Origin: Lentzea sp. NBRC 102530
Lineage (GTDB): Bacteria > Actinomycetota > Actinomycetes > Mycobacteriales > Pseudonocardiaceae
Direction: 5' to 3'
NCBI RefSeq assembly: GCF_030269365.1
Contig: NZ_BSTF01000005.1
Coordinates: 496,001-560,000 of the forward strand
Length of the DNA: 64,000 nt
The position numbers were made by a program, and so were the translations under genes. Shown piece by piece: positions 35,561 through 44,998 of the stretch; positions within the stretch are counted from its first letter, which is position 1; each line of letters starts with the position of its first letter. Under the pieces are notes generated by a model that was given only the letters and a program-made list of their open reading frames with translations, did not search any database and was not told the DNA's origin.

Positions 35561-35882
35561 ACTTCTCGCCGGGGCCCTGGCCCGGCTCGTCCGGCACCGC
35601 CGACGCCTCGCGGAACGCCCGCTGCACCGACTGCAGGCCGTCCTTCAACGGCGCGGCGTGCGGGCCGAGGTACTCGGACGTCGCGGTCACGAGGCCGGCG
35701 AGGCCCGTGATCAGGCGGCGGGCCTCGTCGAGGTCGCGGCGCGGGGAGTTGTCGGGGTCCGGGTCGGCGAGGCCCAGGCGCTCCGCGGCGGCGGACAGCA
35801 GCATCACCGCGGCCCGGCTGATGACCTCGATGCTGGGAACATCTCCGAGGTCGCGGACGCTGTCTTCAAGCGGATCGGTCAC
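35541..35882 (-). CDS. DUF1844 protein
   Basis: This 113-residue protein belongs to DUF1844, small helical proteins regularly found next to infC in actinobacteria. The core is SIEVISRAAVMLLSAAAERLG followed by a DLDEARRLITGLAGLV helix. The function is unknown. GTG at 35882 is used; a TTG at 35894 is possible. It is divergent from infC across a 301-bp region that holds the infC leader. Confidence 0.85.
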   Translation of the reverse strand: MTDPLEDSVRDLGDVPSIEVISRAAVMLLSAAAERLGLADPDPDNSPRRDLDEARRLITGLAGLVTATSEYLGPHAAPLKDGLQSVQRAFREASAVPDEPGQGPGEKFTGPVY

Positions 35883-35940
35883 GCCGACATTCAAGCAAGA
35901 CGCCCCCGGCGACCGGCGTCACAGGCCCGCGATTCGGGGG

Positions 35941-35963
35941 TTGACAAGAGCGTCTGCTACTAT
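35941..35963 (+). promoter_or_regulatory. possible infC promoter
   Basis: TTGACA (35941-35946) and an extended -10, TGCTACTAT (35955-35963), lie together but with only 11 bp between hexamers. The extended -10 alone may be the functional element. Confidence 0.35.
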
Positions 35964-35977
35964 TTCCGACGCGACCA

Positions 35978-36150
35978 GCTCTCGTTAGTGCGAGAGCGGC
36001 AAGTGGAGCCCCGCTCCCACCCGCGATCACCGCTTCTGGAGGTGGCCGGGTCCGGTCCTCCTGGCGGTCAGGGCGCACGGGCGTCCGAGCAGGCAGGTGT
36101 GAGATCGGTCGGAAGCGGGCCCTGTCGTCGACATCGACGACGGGGCTCTT
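35978..36150 (+). promoter_or_regulatory. structured infC leader with attenuator-like hairpin
   Basis: The untranslated leader of infC has a small hairpin near 35980-36000 (GCTCTCG / CGAGAGC) and, at 36117-36148, a stem of about 13 pairs (GCCCTGTCGTCGA / TCGACGACGGGGC, 2-nt loop) followed by TTGTCTTT, which looks like an intrinsic terminator 34 nt before the start codon. This arrangement suggests control of the translation operon by premature termination. Confidence 0.6.
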
Positions 36151-36183
36151 GTCTTTGGCGCAAACGAGTCTCAAAGGACGTGA

Positions 36184-36795
36184 ATGACAAGTCCCTCGAA
36201 CCGCGGTGCACCCGTCAGCACCGAGCCGCGCATCAACGACCGCATTCGGGTGCCGGAAGTTCGTCTGGTCGGGCCGAATGGTGAGCAGGTCGGGATCGTT
36301 CGCATCGAGGACGCGCTCCGACTCGCGCAGGAAGCGGATCTCGACCTCGTCGAGGTCGCCGCTCAGGCTCGCCCGCCGGTCTGCAAGCTCATGGACTACG
36401 GCAAGTTCAAGTACGAGACCGCGCAGAAGGCTCGCGAGTCGCGTCGGAACCAGCAGCTGACGGTCATCAAGGAGCAGAAGCTCCGGCCGAAGATCGACCC
36501 GCACGACTACCAGACGAAGAAGGGCCACGTGGCCCGCTTCCTCTCGCACGGGAACAAGGTCAAGGTGACCATCATGTTCCGCGGTCGCGAGCAGTCGCGC
36601 CCCGAGCTCGGCTACAGGCTTCTGCAGAAGTTGGCGGAGGACGTCGCGGAGCTGGGCTTCGTCGAGTCGAACCCCAAGCAGGACGGCCGCAACATGATCA
36701 TGGTGTTGGCGCCGCACAAGAACATCAAGCCGCGCGTGGTCAAGCACGACGACGATGCGCCCGAGGCGGATGACACCGCTTCGGAAGAGGCGTAG
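36184..36795 (+). CDS. infC: translation initiation factor IF-3
   Basis: IF-3 binds the 30S subunit and proofreads start-codon selection. The 203-residue protein has the N-domain ([17 protein letters not shown]), the linker motif [17 protein letters not shown] and the C-domain ([19 protein letters not shown]). The acidic tail ([10 protein letters not shown]) is usual in actinobacteria. The ATG at 36184 gives a short Ser-rich extension before the conserved start. It leads the infC-rpmI-rplT operon. Confidence 0.97.
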   Translation: MTSPSNRGAPVSTEPRINDRIRVPEVRLVGPNGEQVGIVRIEDALRLAQEADLDLVEVAAQARPPVCKLMDYGKFKYETAQKARESRRNQQLTVIKEQKLRPKIDPHDYQTKKGHVARFLSHGNKVKVTIMFRGREQSRPELGYRLLQKLAEDVAELGFVESNPKQDGRNMIMVLAPHKNIKPRVVKHDDDAPEADDTASEEA

Positions 36796-36845
36796 GACGC
36801 ACGCCCGCCCCCGGACCCGGTGGGTAGCACGAGACGAGGACGGAA

Positions 36846-37040
36846 ATGCCGAAGAACAAGACGCACAGCGGGACCTCGAAGCGCTTCAAGGTCACCGGCA
36901 GCGGCAAGATCCTCCGGGAGAAGGCCGGCAAGCGCCACATCCTGGAGAAGAAGTCCAGCAAGGTGACGCGTCGCATGAGCGGCACCGCGGTCGTGTCGGA
37001 GAACGACGCCCCGCGCATCAAGAAGCTGCTCGGTCTCTGA
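36846..37040 (+). CDS. rpmI: 50S ribosomal protein L35
   Basis: The 64-residue basic protein is a full-length L35 ([20 protein letters not shown] at the start, IKKLLGL at the end). It lies 50 bp after infC and is followed by rplT, as in most bacteria. Confidence 0.98.
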   Translation: MPKNKTHSGTSKRFKVTGSGKILREKAGKRHILEKKSSKVTRRMSGTAVVSENDAPRIKKLLGL

Positions 37041-37067
37041 CCCGCTTCGACACCCCCCAGCTAATTC

Positions 37068-37094
37068 GGGAACCGGTCCCCGACACCGGTTCCC
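37068..37094 (+). promoter_or_regulatory. intercistronic hairpin between rpmI and rplT
   Basis: GGGAACCGG / CCGGTTCCC with a 9-nt loop lies 24 bp before rplT. There is no U-tract. It may be a processing or L20-response site; this is inference. Confidence 0.4.
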
Positions 37095-37117
37095 CATGAG
37101 ATCGACAGGATGGACCC

Positions 37118-37507
37118 GTGGCACGCGTCAAGCGGGCTGTAAACGCCCAGAAGAAGCGTCGTACCACCCTTGAGCTGGCGAGCGGTTACCGCGGCCAGCG
37201 CTCGAGGCTGTACCGCAAGGCCAAGGAGCAGGTGCTCCACTCGCTCAACTACGCGTACCGCGACCGGCGTGCGCGCAAGGGCGACTTCCGCAAGCTGTGG
37301 ATCCAGCGCATCAACGCCGCGTCCCGTGCGAACGGCATGACCTACAACCGCCTGATCCAGGGTCTTCGCCTGGGCGGCGTCGAGGTCGACCGCAAGATCC
37401 TCGCGGACCTCGCCGTCCACGACGCCACCGCCTTCACGGCGCTCGTCGAGATCGCCCGCAAGGCGCTCCCGGCCGACGTGAACGCTCCGGCCGGGGACAG
37501 GGCCTGA
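37118..37507 (+). CDS. rplT: 50S ribosomal protein L20
   Basis: The 129-residue protein is a complete L20 ([40 protein letters not shown]), needed for early 50S assembly. The GTG at 37118 is used. Its stop codon lies in CTGA at 37504-37507, where the following methyltransferase reading frame begins. Confidence 0.98.
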   Translation: MARVKRAVNAQKKRRTTLELASGYRGQRSRLYRKAKEQVLHSLNYAYRDRRARKGDFRKLWIQRINAASRANGMTYNRLIQGLRLGGVEVDRKILADLAVHDATAFTALVEIARKALPADVNAPAGDRA

Positions 37508-38346
37508 GCCAGCACGCTCGCAAGCACCACCGACCCGAGGCAGATCCGTTCACCGAACGGACGCCTCGGGTCGTTGCTGCTCGCCACCTGACGCGCCGCC
37601 AGGGCCGCGACAAGGCCGGTCGTTTCCTCGTCGAGGGCGCCCAGGCCGTGCGCGAGGCCCTCGCCTGGCGTGGCGGCGAGGTGCACGAACTCTTCGTCAC
37701 CGCCACCGCCGCCGACCGAAACCCCGAGCTGCTCGACGCGGCCGCGGACCAGGGTGTCCGGATCAGCGAGGTCACCGACAAGGCGGCCGACTCGCTGTCG
37801 GAAACCGTGACGCCCCAAGGCATCGTCGCGGTCTGCGACGCCGTGCCGCAGCCGCTCGACGTCGCGCTGAAGGGCACGCCGCGCCTCGTCGCCGTGCTCT
37901 ACGGCGTCTCCGACCCCGGCAACGCGGGCACCGTCACGCGGGTCGCCGACGCGGCCGGAGCCGACGCGGTGATCTTCGCGGGCGACACGGTCGACCCGCA
38001 CAACGGCAAGTGCGTGCGCGCCTCCACCGGCTCGCTCTTCCACCTGCCGATCGCCCGCTCCCGCGACGCGTCCGAAGTTTTCGCGGCGTGCCGCCAGGCC
38101 GGTCTGCGGCTCGTGGGCGCCGACGGCTACGCGCGGCAGGACCTCGTCGAGGCCTCCGTCGCGGGCGATCTGAAGCACCCCACCGCGTGGGTGTTCGGCA
38201 GTGAGGCGCACGGCCTGCCCGACGAGGTGAAGGCCGAGCTCGACACCTCGCTCAAGGTGCCGTTGTACGGCGCCGCCGAGAGCCTGAACCTCGCGACGGC
38301 CGCCGCGGTCTGCCTCTACGGCTCCGCGCGGGATCAACGGAATTGA
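37504..38346 (+). CDS. TrmH/SpoU-family RNA 2'-O-methyltransferase
   Basis: The protein has an N-terminal substrate-binding domain ([32 protein letters not shown]) and the knotted SPOUT domain with its three motifs: [31 protein letters not shown] and [20 protein letters not shown]. It methylates 23S rRNA or tRNA and regularly follows rplT in actinobacteria. No ATG, GTG or TTG exists in this frame between 37300 and the first conserved residues; the CTG at 37504 overlaps the rplT stop (CTGA) and is proposed as the start, giving 280 residues. A GTG at about 37648 would delete conserved sequence. Confidence 0.88.
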   Translation: MSQHARKHHRPEADPFTERTPRVVAARHLTRRQGRDKAGRFLVEGAQAVREALAWRGGEVHELFVTATAADRNPELLDAAADQGVRISEVTDKAADSLSETVTPQGIVAVCDAVPQPLDVALKGTPRLVAVLYGVSDPGNAGTVTRVADAAGADAVIFAGDTVDPHNGKCVRASTGSLFHLPIARSRDASEVFAACRQAGLRLVGADGYARQDLVEASVAGDLKHPTAWVFGSEAHGLPDEVKAELDTSLKVPLYGAAESLNLATAAAVCLYGSARDQRN

Positions 38347-38374
38347 GCTGACGGGCACCGGGCGCGCGGTTACT

Positions 38375-39268
38375 GTGCGCCCCGTGCGCGAACCCGAGAT
38401 CGAACTCCTCTGCTCCCAGCTCGCCTCTTACTACGTCTTCCCGGACACGGCCAACGAGATCGCGAAGGTCCTGCGCGCCCGCCTCGACGAGGGCGCCTAC
38501 TCCACTGTGGACGACGACGAGGCGTTCGCGGCGGCGGTGACCGCGGACCTCCAGTCCGTCAACGGCGACAAGCACCTCCGCCTGCTCTACAGCGCCGCGG
38601 AGGTGCCGGAGTCCGACCAGGAGTCGGCCTGGGACCCGGTGGCCTACCGGAAGGAGGCCGAGCAGGACGCGTTCGGCATCCGCAAGCTCGAACGCCTCGA
38701 AGGCAACGTCGGCCTGCTCGAACTCAGCCTGCTGCACGACGCCGACATCGCCACCCCGGCGATCATCGCCGCGATGAACCTGATCGCGCACACCGACGCG
38801 TTGATCATCGACCTCCGCAAGAACGGCGGCGGCGACCCGCACACGGTCGCGTTGGTCTGCAGCTACCTGTTCGACGAACCGGTGCACCTCAACGACATCT
38901 ACAACCGCCCGGACGACACCACGCAGCAGTTCTGGACGCTGCCGCACGTGCCGGGGCCGAAGTTCGGCGGCAAGAAGCCGGTCTACGTGCTCACCAGCTC
39001 CCGCACGTTCTCCGGCGCGGAGGAGCTGAGCTACAACCTCCAGCAGAACGAGCGCGCGACGCTGATCGGCGAGACCACCAAGGGCGGCGCGCACCCCGGC
39101 GACCGCTACCGGGTCGGCCCGCACCTGAAGTCGTCGATCCCGAACGGCCGCGCGATCAACCCGATCTCGGGCACGAACTGGGAAGGCGTCGGCGTCGTCC
39201 CGCACATCCAGGTGCCGGCCGATGAGGCGTTCGCGGTCGCCTACGAAAAGGCGACCGCTATGTCATGA
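38375..39268 (+). CDS. S41-family (tail-specific/IRBP-like) peptidase
   Basis: The 297-residue protein resembles the IRBP-type S41 peptidases: an N-terminal three-helix part (LASYYVFPDTANEIAKVLRARL) and the catalytic half with IIDLRKNGGGDPHTVALVCSYLF, the serine in SSRTFSGAEELSYNL, and GETTKGGAHPGDRYRVG. No signal peptide or PDZ domain is present, so it appears cytoplasmic. GTG codons at 38375 and 38384 are both possible starts. It is convergent with the TPR gene, with a strong hairpin between them. Confidence 0.88.
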   Translation: MRPVREPEIELLCSQLASYYVFPDTANEIAKVLRARLDEGAYSTVDDDEAFAAAVTADLQSVNGDKHLRLLYSAAEVPESDQESAWDPVAYRKEAEQDAFGIRKLERLEGNVGLLELSLLHDADIATPAIIAAMNLIAHTDALIIDLRKNGGGDPHTVALVCSYLFDEPVHLNDIYNRPDDTTQQFWTLPHVPGPKFGGKKPVYVLTSSRTFSGAEELSYNLQQNERATLIGETTKGGAHPGDRYRVGPHLKSSIPNGRAINPISGTNWEGVGVVPHIQVPADEAFAVAYEKATAMS

Positions 39269-39288
39269 CCACAAGCCACTGCATCCGA

Positions 39289-39321
39289 GGTCGCCTCGAC
39301 GAAAAGCGCGTCGAGGCGACC
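39289..39321. terminator. bidirectional terminator hairpin
   Basis: GGTCGCCTCGACG / CGTCGAGGCGACC is a perfect 13-bp stem with loop AAAAGCG, placed between the convergent peptidase and TPR genes. Confidence 0.75.
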
Positions 39322-39333
39322 GAGAACGAGTGA

Positions 39334-42036
39334 CTAGTCCAGCCGAGCGGTCAGTTCACGCACGAGGGGATCGGTGCCGGACGGCTTGTTCTGGCGCCGC
39401 ATCGCCTCCGACAGCACCGAGAGCACGTTCCCGGCCTGCTCGTCGTCGGGCAGCAGCGACGCGGCCCGGCGCGCCTCGACCTCGGCGCCCTCGGCGTCGT
39501 CCGAGCGCAGCAGCATGCTCGCCGCCTTCAGCACGACGAACACCCGCCATCCCTTGTCGCCCAGCGACACCACCAGCGCCTCGGCGTCGCGGTACTGCTT
39601 CATCGCGAGCGCGAACTCACCGACCTGGCCGTGCACCCACGCACGGATCGCGGCGATCTCGGCGCTGCGCCGGGTGACCTCCTGCTGGTCCTCGACCTCG
39701 ACCAGCAACGCCTCGGCCTCGTCCAGCGCCGCCCGCGTCTCGGTGATCTCGTCCTCCGGCAGGTTCGAGGCCAGTTCGACCAGCGACCCGATCGCCTCGA
39801 AGAGGTTGCCCTCCTGGTGCCACAACGCGGCGCCGGCGCGCCACGAGGCCGTTGCCTCGTCGTGCTTGCCGAGCCTGCTCTGCACGGAGGCGAGCGCGTC
39901 GAGCAGGAACGCCCGCCGCCCGATCTCGTCGGCCGGCAGCAGTTCGGCCGCCTCGCGCAGGTGCCGTTCGGCCGCGGGGAGCTCACCGAGCTGGCGGCAG
40001 ACCTGGCCGAGCCGGAACACGACCTGCAGGCGCAGGTCCTCCTGGCCGGGCTGCAGCAGCCGCAGCGACTCCTCCAGCACCTCGGCGGCCTCGACGAACC
40101 GGTTCGTCTGCACGTAGCCGGCGCTCAGCGTGAAGCAGAACGCCGCCGTGTGGCCGTGGCCGAGGTGCACGCGCGAGATCGCCACCGCGTCGCGCAGTTC
40201 GGCGAGGTGCGCGGACTCCTGGTCCAGCTCCTGGATGGCTCCGACCTGGTACCAGAGCGCCTCGGCGCCGATGGGCAGCGGGAACGCCGCCACGAACGCC
40301 TTCGCCGTCGCCATGGCCTCGTCGGTCTTGCGCAGCACGGTCTCCAGGCGCAGCCGCACGCGGAAGGCGTTGAACCGCGCGCTCGGCGTCATCTCGCCGG
40401 CCGTGATCGCCACGATGTCCTCGTAGGCGCTCTCGACGTCCTGGCGGCGGGCCTTGTGCTCCGCTGCCTCGATGGCGACCTGTGCCCGCAGCACCGGAAC
40501 GTCCAAAGAGGACGCGAGCGCGATCATCGCGTCGGCCTTGTCGTGCTCGTGCGCGTCGTCGAAGATCTCGGCGAGGGACAACGCGGCGACGATGCGCGTG
40601 TGGTCGGACTCGGCCTCGGCCAGGCACCGCTCGGCGATCTCCCTGCCGTCCTCCAGCTGCTCCGCGATGCGGGCCTGGTGGCGCAGCGCGAGGTCCTTGG
40701 GCAGCGCCGTCAGCAGTTCGTCGAACTTCGCCCGGTCGAACGGGACCAGACCGGTCGTCATCCGCCGGACGCCCGCGTGCGCCGCGAGATCGGGCGGCAG
40801 CAACGAGTCCATGTCCTCGGGCAACGAGGCGAGCATCCGGCTCGCCTGCACGAACTCGCCCCGGCCGAACAGCTCGACCATCGACTCGGCGATCTCCACC
40901 GGGTCACCGGAGACGACCTCCTCCTCGACGGGCGCGGCCGGCCCGGCGGCGGGCACGGCGAGTTCGACGGCCGGGTAGTCCTCGAGGGCCAGCGTCTCGG
41001 TGAGCTGGTCGAGCCACGACGTCGTGCCGTTGCGGGCGTCGAACTGCTTCGCGAGCTGGGTCGCCCGCCTGGTCAGCCGGTCGAGCAGTTCGGCGGCCGT
41101 GCGGGTGCCGACGCCGGGCACCTCGAACGAGGTGTCCGCCGGAAGCCGTTGCAGCAGCACGGAAGCGCTGGTGCAGAACGACATCTCGTCGGACGGCAGC
41201 TGCACCGCCGTCACCTTGTGCAGCGACCGGCGCAGGATCTCCTCGCCGCGCGCGAGGTTGCCCGTCAGCGCGCAGAACCGGATGTGCCCGTGCACGTACG
41301 AGGTGATCTCGTCGTCCTTGATCAACCGGTACGCCGTGGTGTGCGCGTGCGCGGCCCGTTCCAGGTCGCCGGTCTTGAGCAACGGCCACAGCAGCGCCGA
41401 CAGGATGCCCTGCGGCTGCGTGGAACACCCGGTGTCGACCGACAGGCCCTCGAAGCCGTGCGCGACGGCCTCCTCGTGCCGGCCGAGGCGCGACAGCATC
41501 GAGACCTGGCCCTCGGTGACGCACGACGCGCAGTCCGACATCGGCCCGCTCTCCGCGGCGAGGTAGCGGCCCAGGTGCTCGGCGAGCCCCGCCTCGTCCC
41601 CGACGTGCTGCGCGTACTTGGCCCGCGCGCCGTGCACCGGCTGCGCCGCGAACCCGAGGCTGCTGTAGCGGTCCGCGAGCTGTCCCAGCACCGACCGCAC
41701 CTGCTCCAGCGAGAACTTCGGGTCCCGCAGCAGCCCGGAGAAGATCCACTTGTGGGACCAGCTCAGCCGGTGCAGCTCGTAGTCGTTGAACGCCTCGGGC
41801 TCCTTCTGCTCGACCGCGAGCAGCCACGCGAACGGCGACAGCAGCAGGTCGTAGCGCGCGAGGTGGTAGCCGGAGTCGATCTGCGCGATCCGGCACGACA
41901 CCCCGAGCGGCACGTGCCCGAGCGAGTCGGCCATCCGCGCGGCCCGTTCCAGCGCCTCGTGCTTGGGCATGCCCGTGGGCATGTTGTAGGCGTCGAGGAA
42001 CGCTCTTTCCGCGTCCTCAGCGGTGAAGTCGGACAT
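39334..42036 (-). CDS. large TPR-repeat protein, partner of the HSP90 gene
   Basis: This 900-residue cytoplasmic protein is almost wholly helical. TPR-like units are clear in the C-terminal 450 residues (for example FVEAAEVLEESLRLLQPG, GELPAAERHLREAAELLP, GEFALAMKQYRDAEALVVSL) and degenerate in the first half. No enzymatic or DNA-binding domain is seen. The ATG at 42036 is used; a GTG at 42042 would overlap the HSP90 stop codon. The two genes form one operon with 2 bp or less between them. A co-chaperone or client-adaptor role is suggested by analogy with eukaryotic HSP90-TPR pairs, but is inference. Confidence 0.82.
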   Translation of the reverse strand: MSDFTAEDAERAFLDAYNMPTGMPKHEALERAARMADSLGHVPLGVSCRIAQIDSGYHLARYDLLLSPFAWLLAVEQKEPEAFNDYELHRLSWSHKWIFSGLLRDPKFSLEQVRSVLGQLADRYSSLGFAAQPVHGARAKYAQHVGDEAGLAEHLGRYLAAESGPMSDCASCVTEGQVSMLSRLGRHEEAVAHGFEGLSVDTGCSTQPQGILSALLWPLLKTGDLERAAHAHTTAYRLIKDDEITSYVHGHIRFCALTGNLARGEEILRRSLHKVTAVQLPSDEMSFCTSASVLLQRLPADTSFEVPGVGTRTAAELLDRLTRRATQLAKQFDARNGTTSWLDQLTETLALEDYPAVELAVPAAGPAAPVEEEVVSGDPVEIAESMVELFGRGEFVQASRMLASLPEDMDSLLPPDLAAHAGVRRMTTGLVPFDRAKFDELLTALPKDLALRHQARIAEQLEDGREIAERCLAEAESDHTRIVAALSLAEIFDDAHEHDKADAMIALASSLDVPVLRAQVAIEAAEHKARRQDVESAYEDIVAITAGEMTPSARFNAFRVRLRLETVLRKTDEAMATAKAFVAAFPLPIGAEALWYQVGAIQELDQESAHLAELRDAVAISRVHLGHGHTAAFCFTLSAGYVQTNRFVEAAEVLEESLRLLQPGQEDLRLQVVFRLGQVCRQLGELPAAERHLREAAELLPADEIGRRAFLLDALASVQSRLGKHDEATASWRAGAALWHQEGNLFEAIGSLVELASNLPEDEITETRAALDEAEALLVEVEDQQEVTRRSAEIAAIRAWVHGQVGEFALAMKQYRDAEALVVSLGDKGWRVFVVLKAASMLLRSDDAEGAEVEARRAASLLPDDEQAGNVLSVLSEAMRRQNKPSGTDPLVRELTARLD

Positions 42037-42038
42037 GG

Positions 42039-43793
42039 TCACTTACCTCCGACAGCGCGGTCCAGCAGTTCCAGGAACGAGCGGTTCAGCGCCGCCGTGT
42101 CCTTCGGTCGCATCGCCCGCCGAGCCTGCAGGACGGCGTGCACGTACAGGGATTCGAGCGTCAGCTCCACCAGCGCCGGGTCGGTCAGCCGCGCGAGCCG
42201 CTGCACGAGCGGGTTGCGCGAGTTGAGCACCAGCTGTTCCGCGCGGCCGGACTCGGACCCGGCGGTGAGCTGGCCGAGCAGCTCCGCCCACAGCGGGTCC
42301 GTCACCTCCTCGGCCGTCTGCTCGGTGTCGAGCTTGCGCTGCTGCTCGGCGTTGCTGATCAGCAACGCGGGCAACGAGACCGGGTCGAAGTCGCGGATCA
42401 CCGCGTCGCAGTCGTGCCGGTCGAGCGCTCCCGCGCCCTCGGCGAGGCGCAGCCGCAACGCCTTCTCGACCTCCGGCTCCGGATCGGCCAGCGCCGCCAG
42501 CAGTTCCGACGGGGCCACCCGGCGCGCGACGGAGGCCCCGTCCAGCGCGCTCAGCCGGTTCAGCAGCTCGAGGTCGTAGGCGTAGCCCGCGTTCACCAGG
42601 CCGAGGCCCTGCGCGCCCGCGACCGGGGCGAGCTGGTGGAACTCGTCGACGTCGGGGATGTAGAGGATCGCGCCGTGCTTGCGCTTGAACTGCCGCAACG
42701 GCATCGCGCCGTCCGTCGTCTCGAACGGCAGCCAGCGCTCGACCAGGCGCAGCATCTCGTCGTCCGAGCGGGCCAGCGACTTGATCCCCAGGTGGTGCGC
42801 CGCCAGCAGCTCACCCGCGCGGCGCGGTTCGATCGCGTCCAGCCGGATCAGCCAGTCGCGGATCTGCTCGCCGAGCTCCTCGCGCACCGCCAGCAGCATC
42901 TCGTCCTGGTAGAGCGACTCGCGCGACGCCGTCGGCCGGATCGCGGACGCGTCGACCACGCACCGCACGAAGTACGCCCAGTCCGGCAGCAAGCCCTCGA
43001 CGTTGTCGCCGACCAGCATCCGCTTCAGGTACACCCGGTGCGTCTGGCGCGTGCCGGGGTGCACCCCCGACGGCAGCACGAACGCGACCCCGGTCAGCCC
43101 CGCCGCCTCGACCTCGATCGGGATCGCCTCGAACGGCGTGAACCCCAGCACCTGCTCGCAGTACGCCGTGAGGTCCGCGTCCTCGTCGTCCCACGGGCGT
43201 TCGCCGCGCGTCACCTTCTCGCCGTCGAGCGTCACGACCGCCGGCAGCAGATCGCCGTAGTCGACCACCAGCGGGCGCACGACGTCGGCTTCGAGCCAGT
43301 GGTCGTTGCCGCGCGACGCCGTCAGCGTCACGGTCGTACCCACCGGCACGTCACCGTCCACTTGAGACACGGTGTAGTTGCCCGAGGCGTCCGCTTCCCA
43401 GCGCACGGCCGGGCCGCCGTCCCGCGCCGAGCGGGTGATCACCGTCACGGTGGAGGCGACCAGGAAGCACGACAGCATGCCCACGCCGAACTGCCCGAGG
43501 AACCCCTCGCGGGCGAACCCCAGGTCGTCCCGCTTCGACGTGCGTCCCAGCGTGGACAACAGGTCGTGGACCTCGGACTCGGTCAGGCCGATGCCGGTGT
43601 CGGTGATCGTCAGCGTGGAGCCGCAGGTGATCGTCACCTCGGCCGGGCAGGACGGGTCGAGCTCACGCCTCGCCGTGATCGCGTCGACGGCGTTCTGCAG
43701 CAGTTCCCGCACGTAGACGCGTGGACTGCTGTAGAGGTGGTGGCTGAGCAGGTCGATGATGCCGCGCAGGTCGACGCGGAAGGTGTGCGACAT
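42039..43793 (-). CDS. HSP90-family ATPase
   Basis: The 584-residue protein has the GHKL ATPase domain of HSP90/HtpG: YSSPRVYVRELLQNAVDAI (Glu and Asn of motif N), TITDTGIGLTESEV, and the lid GFLGQFGVGMLSCFLVA. The middle domain is recognisable (RVYLKRMLVGDNVEGLLPDW, DASAIRPTASRESLYQDE). The C-terminal part is shorter and diverged from housekeeping HtpG, ending in a helical tail without MEEVD. It is the first gene of the operon with the TPR protein and is divergent from pheS. Confidence 0.92.
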   Translation of the reverse strand: MSHTFRVDLRGIIDLLSHHLYSSPRVYVRELLQNAVDAITARRELDPSCPAEVTITCGSTLTITDTGIGLTESEVHDLLSTLGRTSKRDDLGFAREGFLGQFGVGMLSCFLVASTVTVITRSARDGGPAVRWEADASGNYTVSQVDGDVPVGTTVTLTASRGNDHWLEADVVRPLVVDYGDLLPAVVTLDGEKVTRGERPWDDEDADLTAYCEQVLGFTPFEAIPIEVEAAGLTGVAFVLPSGVHPGTRQTHRVYLKRMLVGDNVEGLLPDWAYFVRCVVDASAIRPTASRESLYQDEMLLAVREELGEQIRDWLIRLDAIEPRRAGELLAAHHLGIKSLARSDDEMLRLVERWLPFETTDGAMPLRQFKRKHGAILYIPDVDEFHQLAPVAGAQGLGLVNAGYAYDLELLNRLSALDGASVARRVAPSELLAALADPEPEVEKALRLRLAEGAGALDRHDCDAVIRDFDPVSLPALLISNAEQQRKLDTEQTAEEVTDPLWAELLGQLTAGSESGRAEQLVLNSRNPLVQRLARLTDPALVELTLESLYVHAVLQARRAMRPKDTAALNRSFLELLDRAVGGK

Positions 43794-43877
43794 GATGCGC
43801 CCATCCTAGGGACGAGACCGGCCCTGATGCCGCTCTTTAACGGAAGCGCCCAGAGCGGTCAACACGGCACCGACTAG

Positions 43878-44993
<1,116 letters not shown>

Positions 44994-44998
44994 TCCGG

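Noticed and set aside
39631-42579. 982-residue plus-strand frame opposite the TPR gene
   Set aside because: Antisense shadow; Arg/Gly/His-rich and without start signals.
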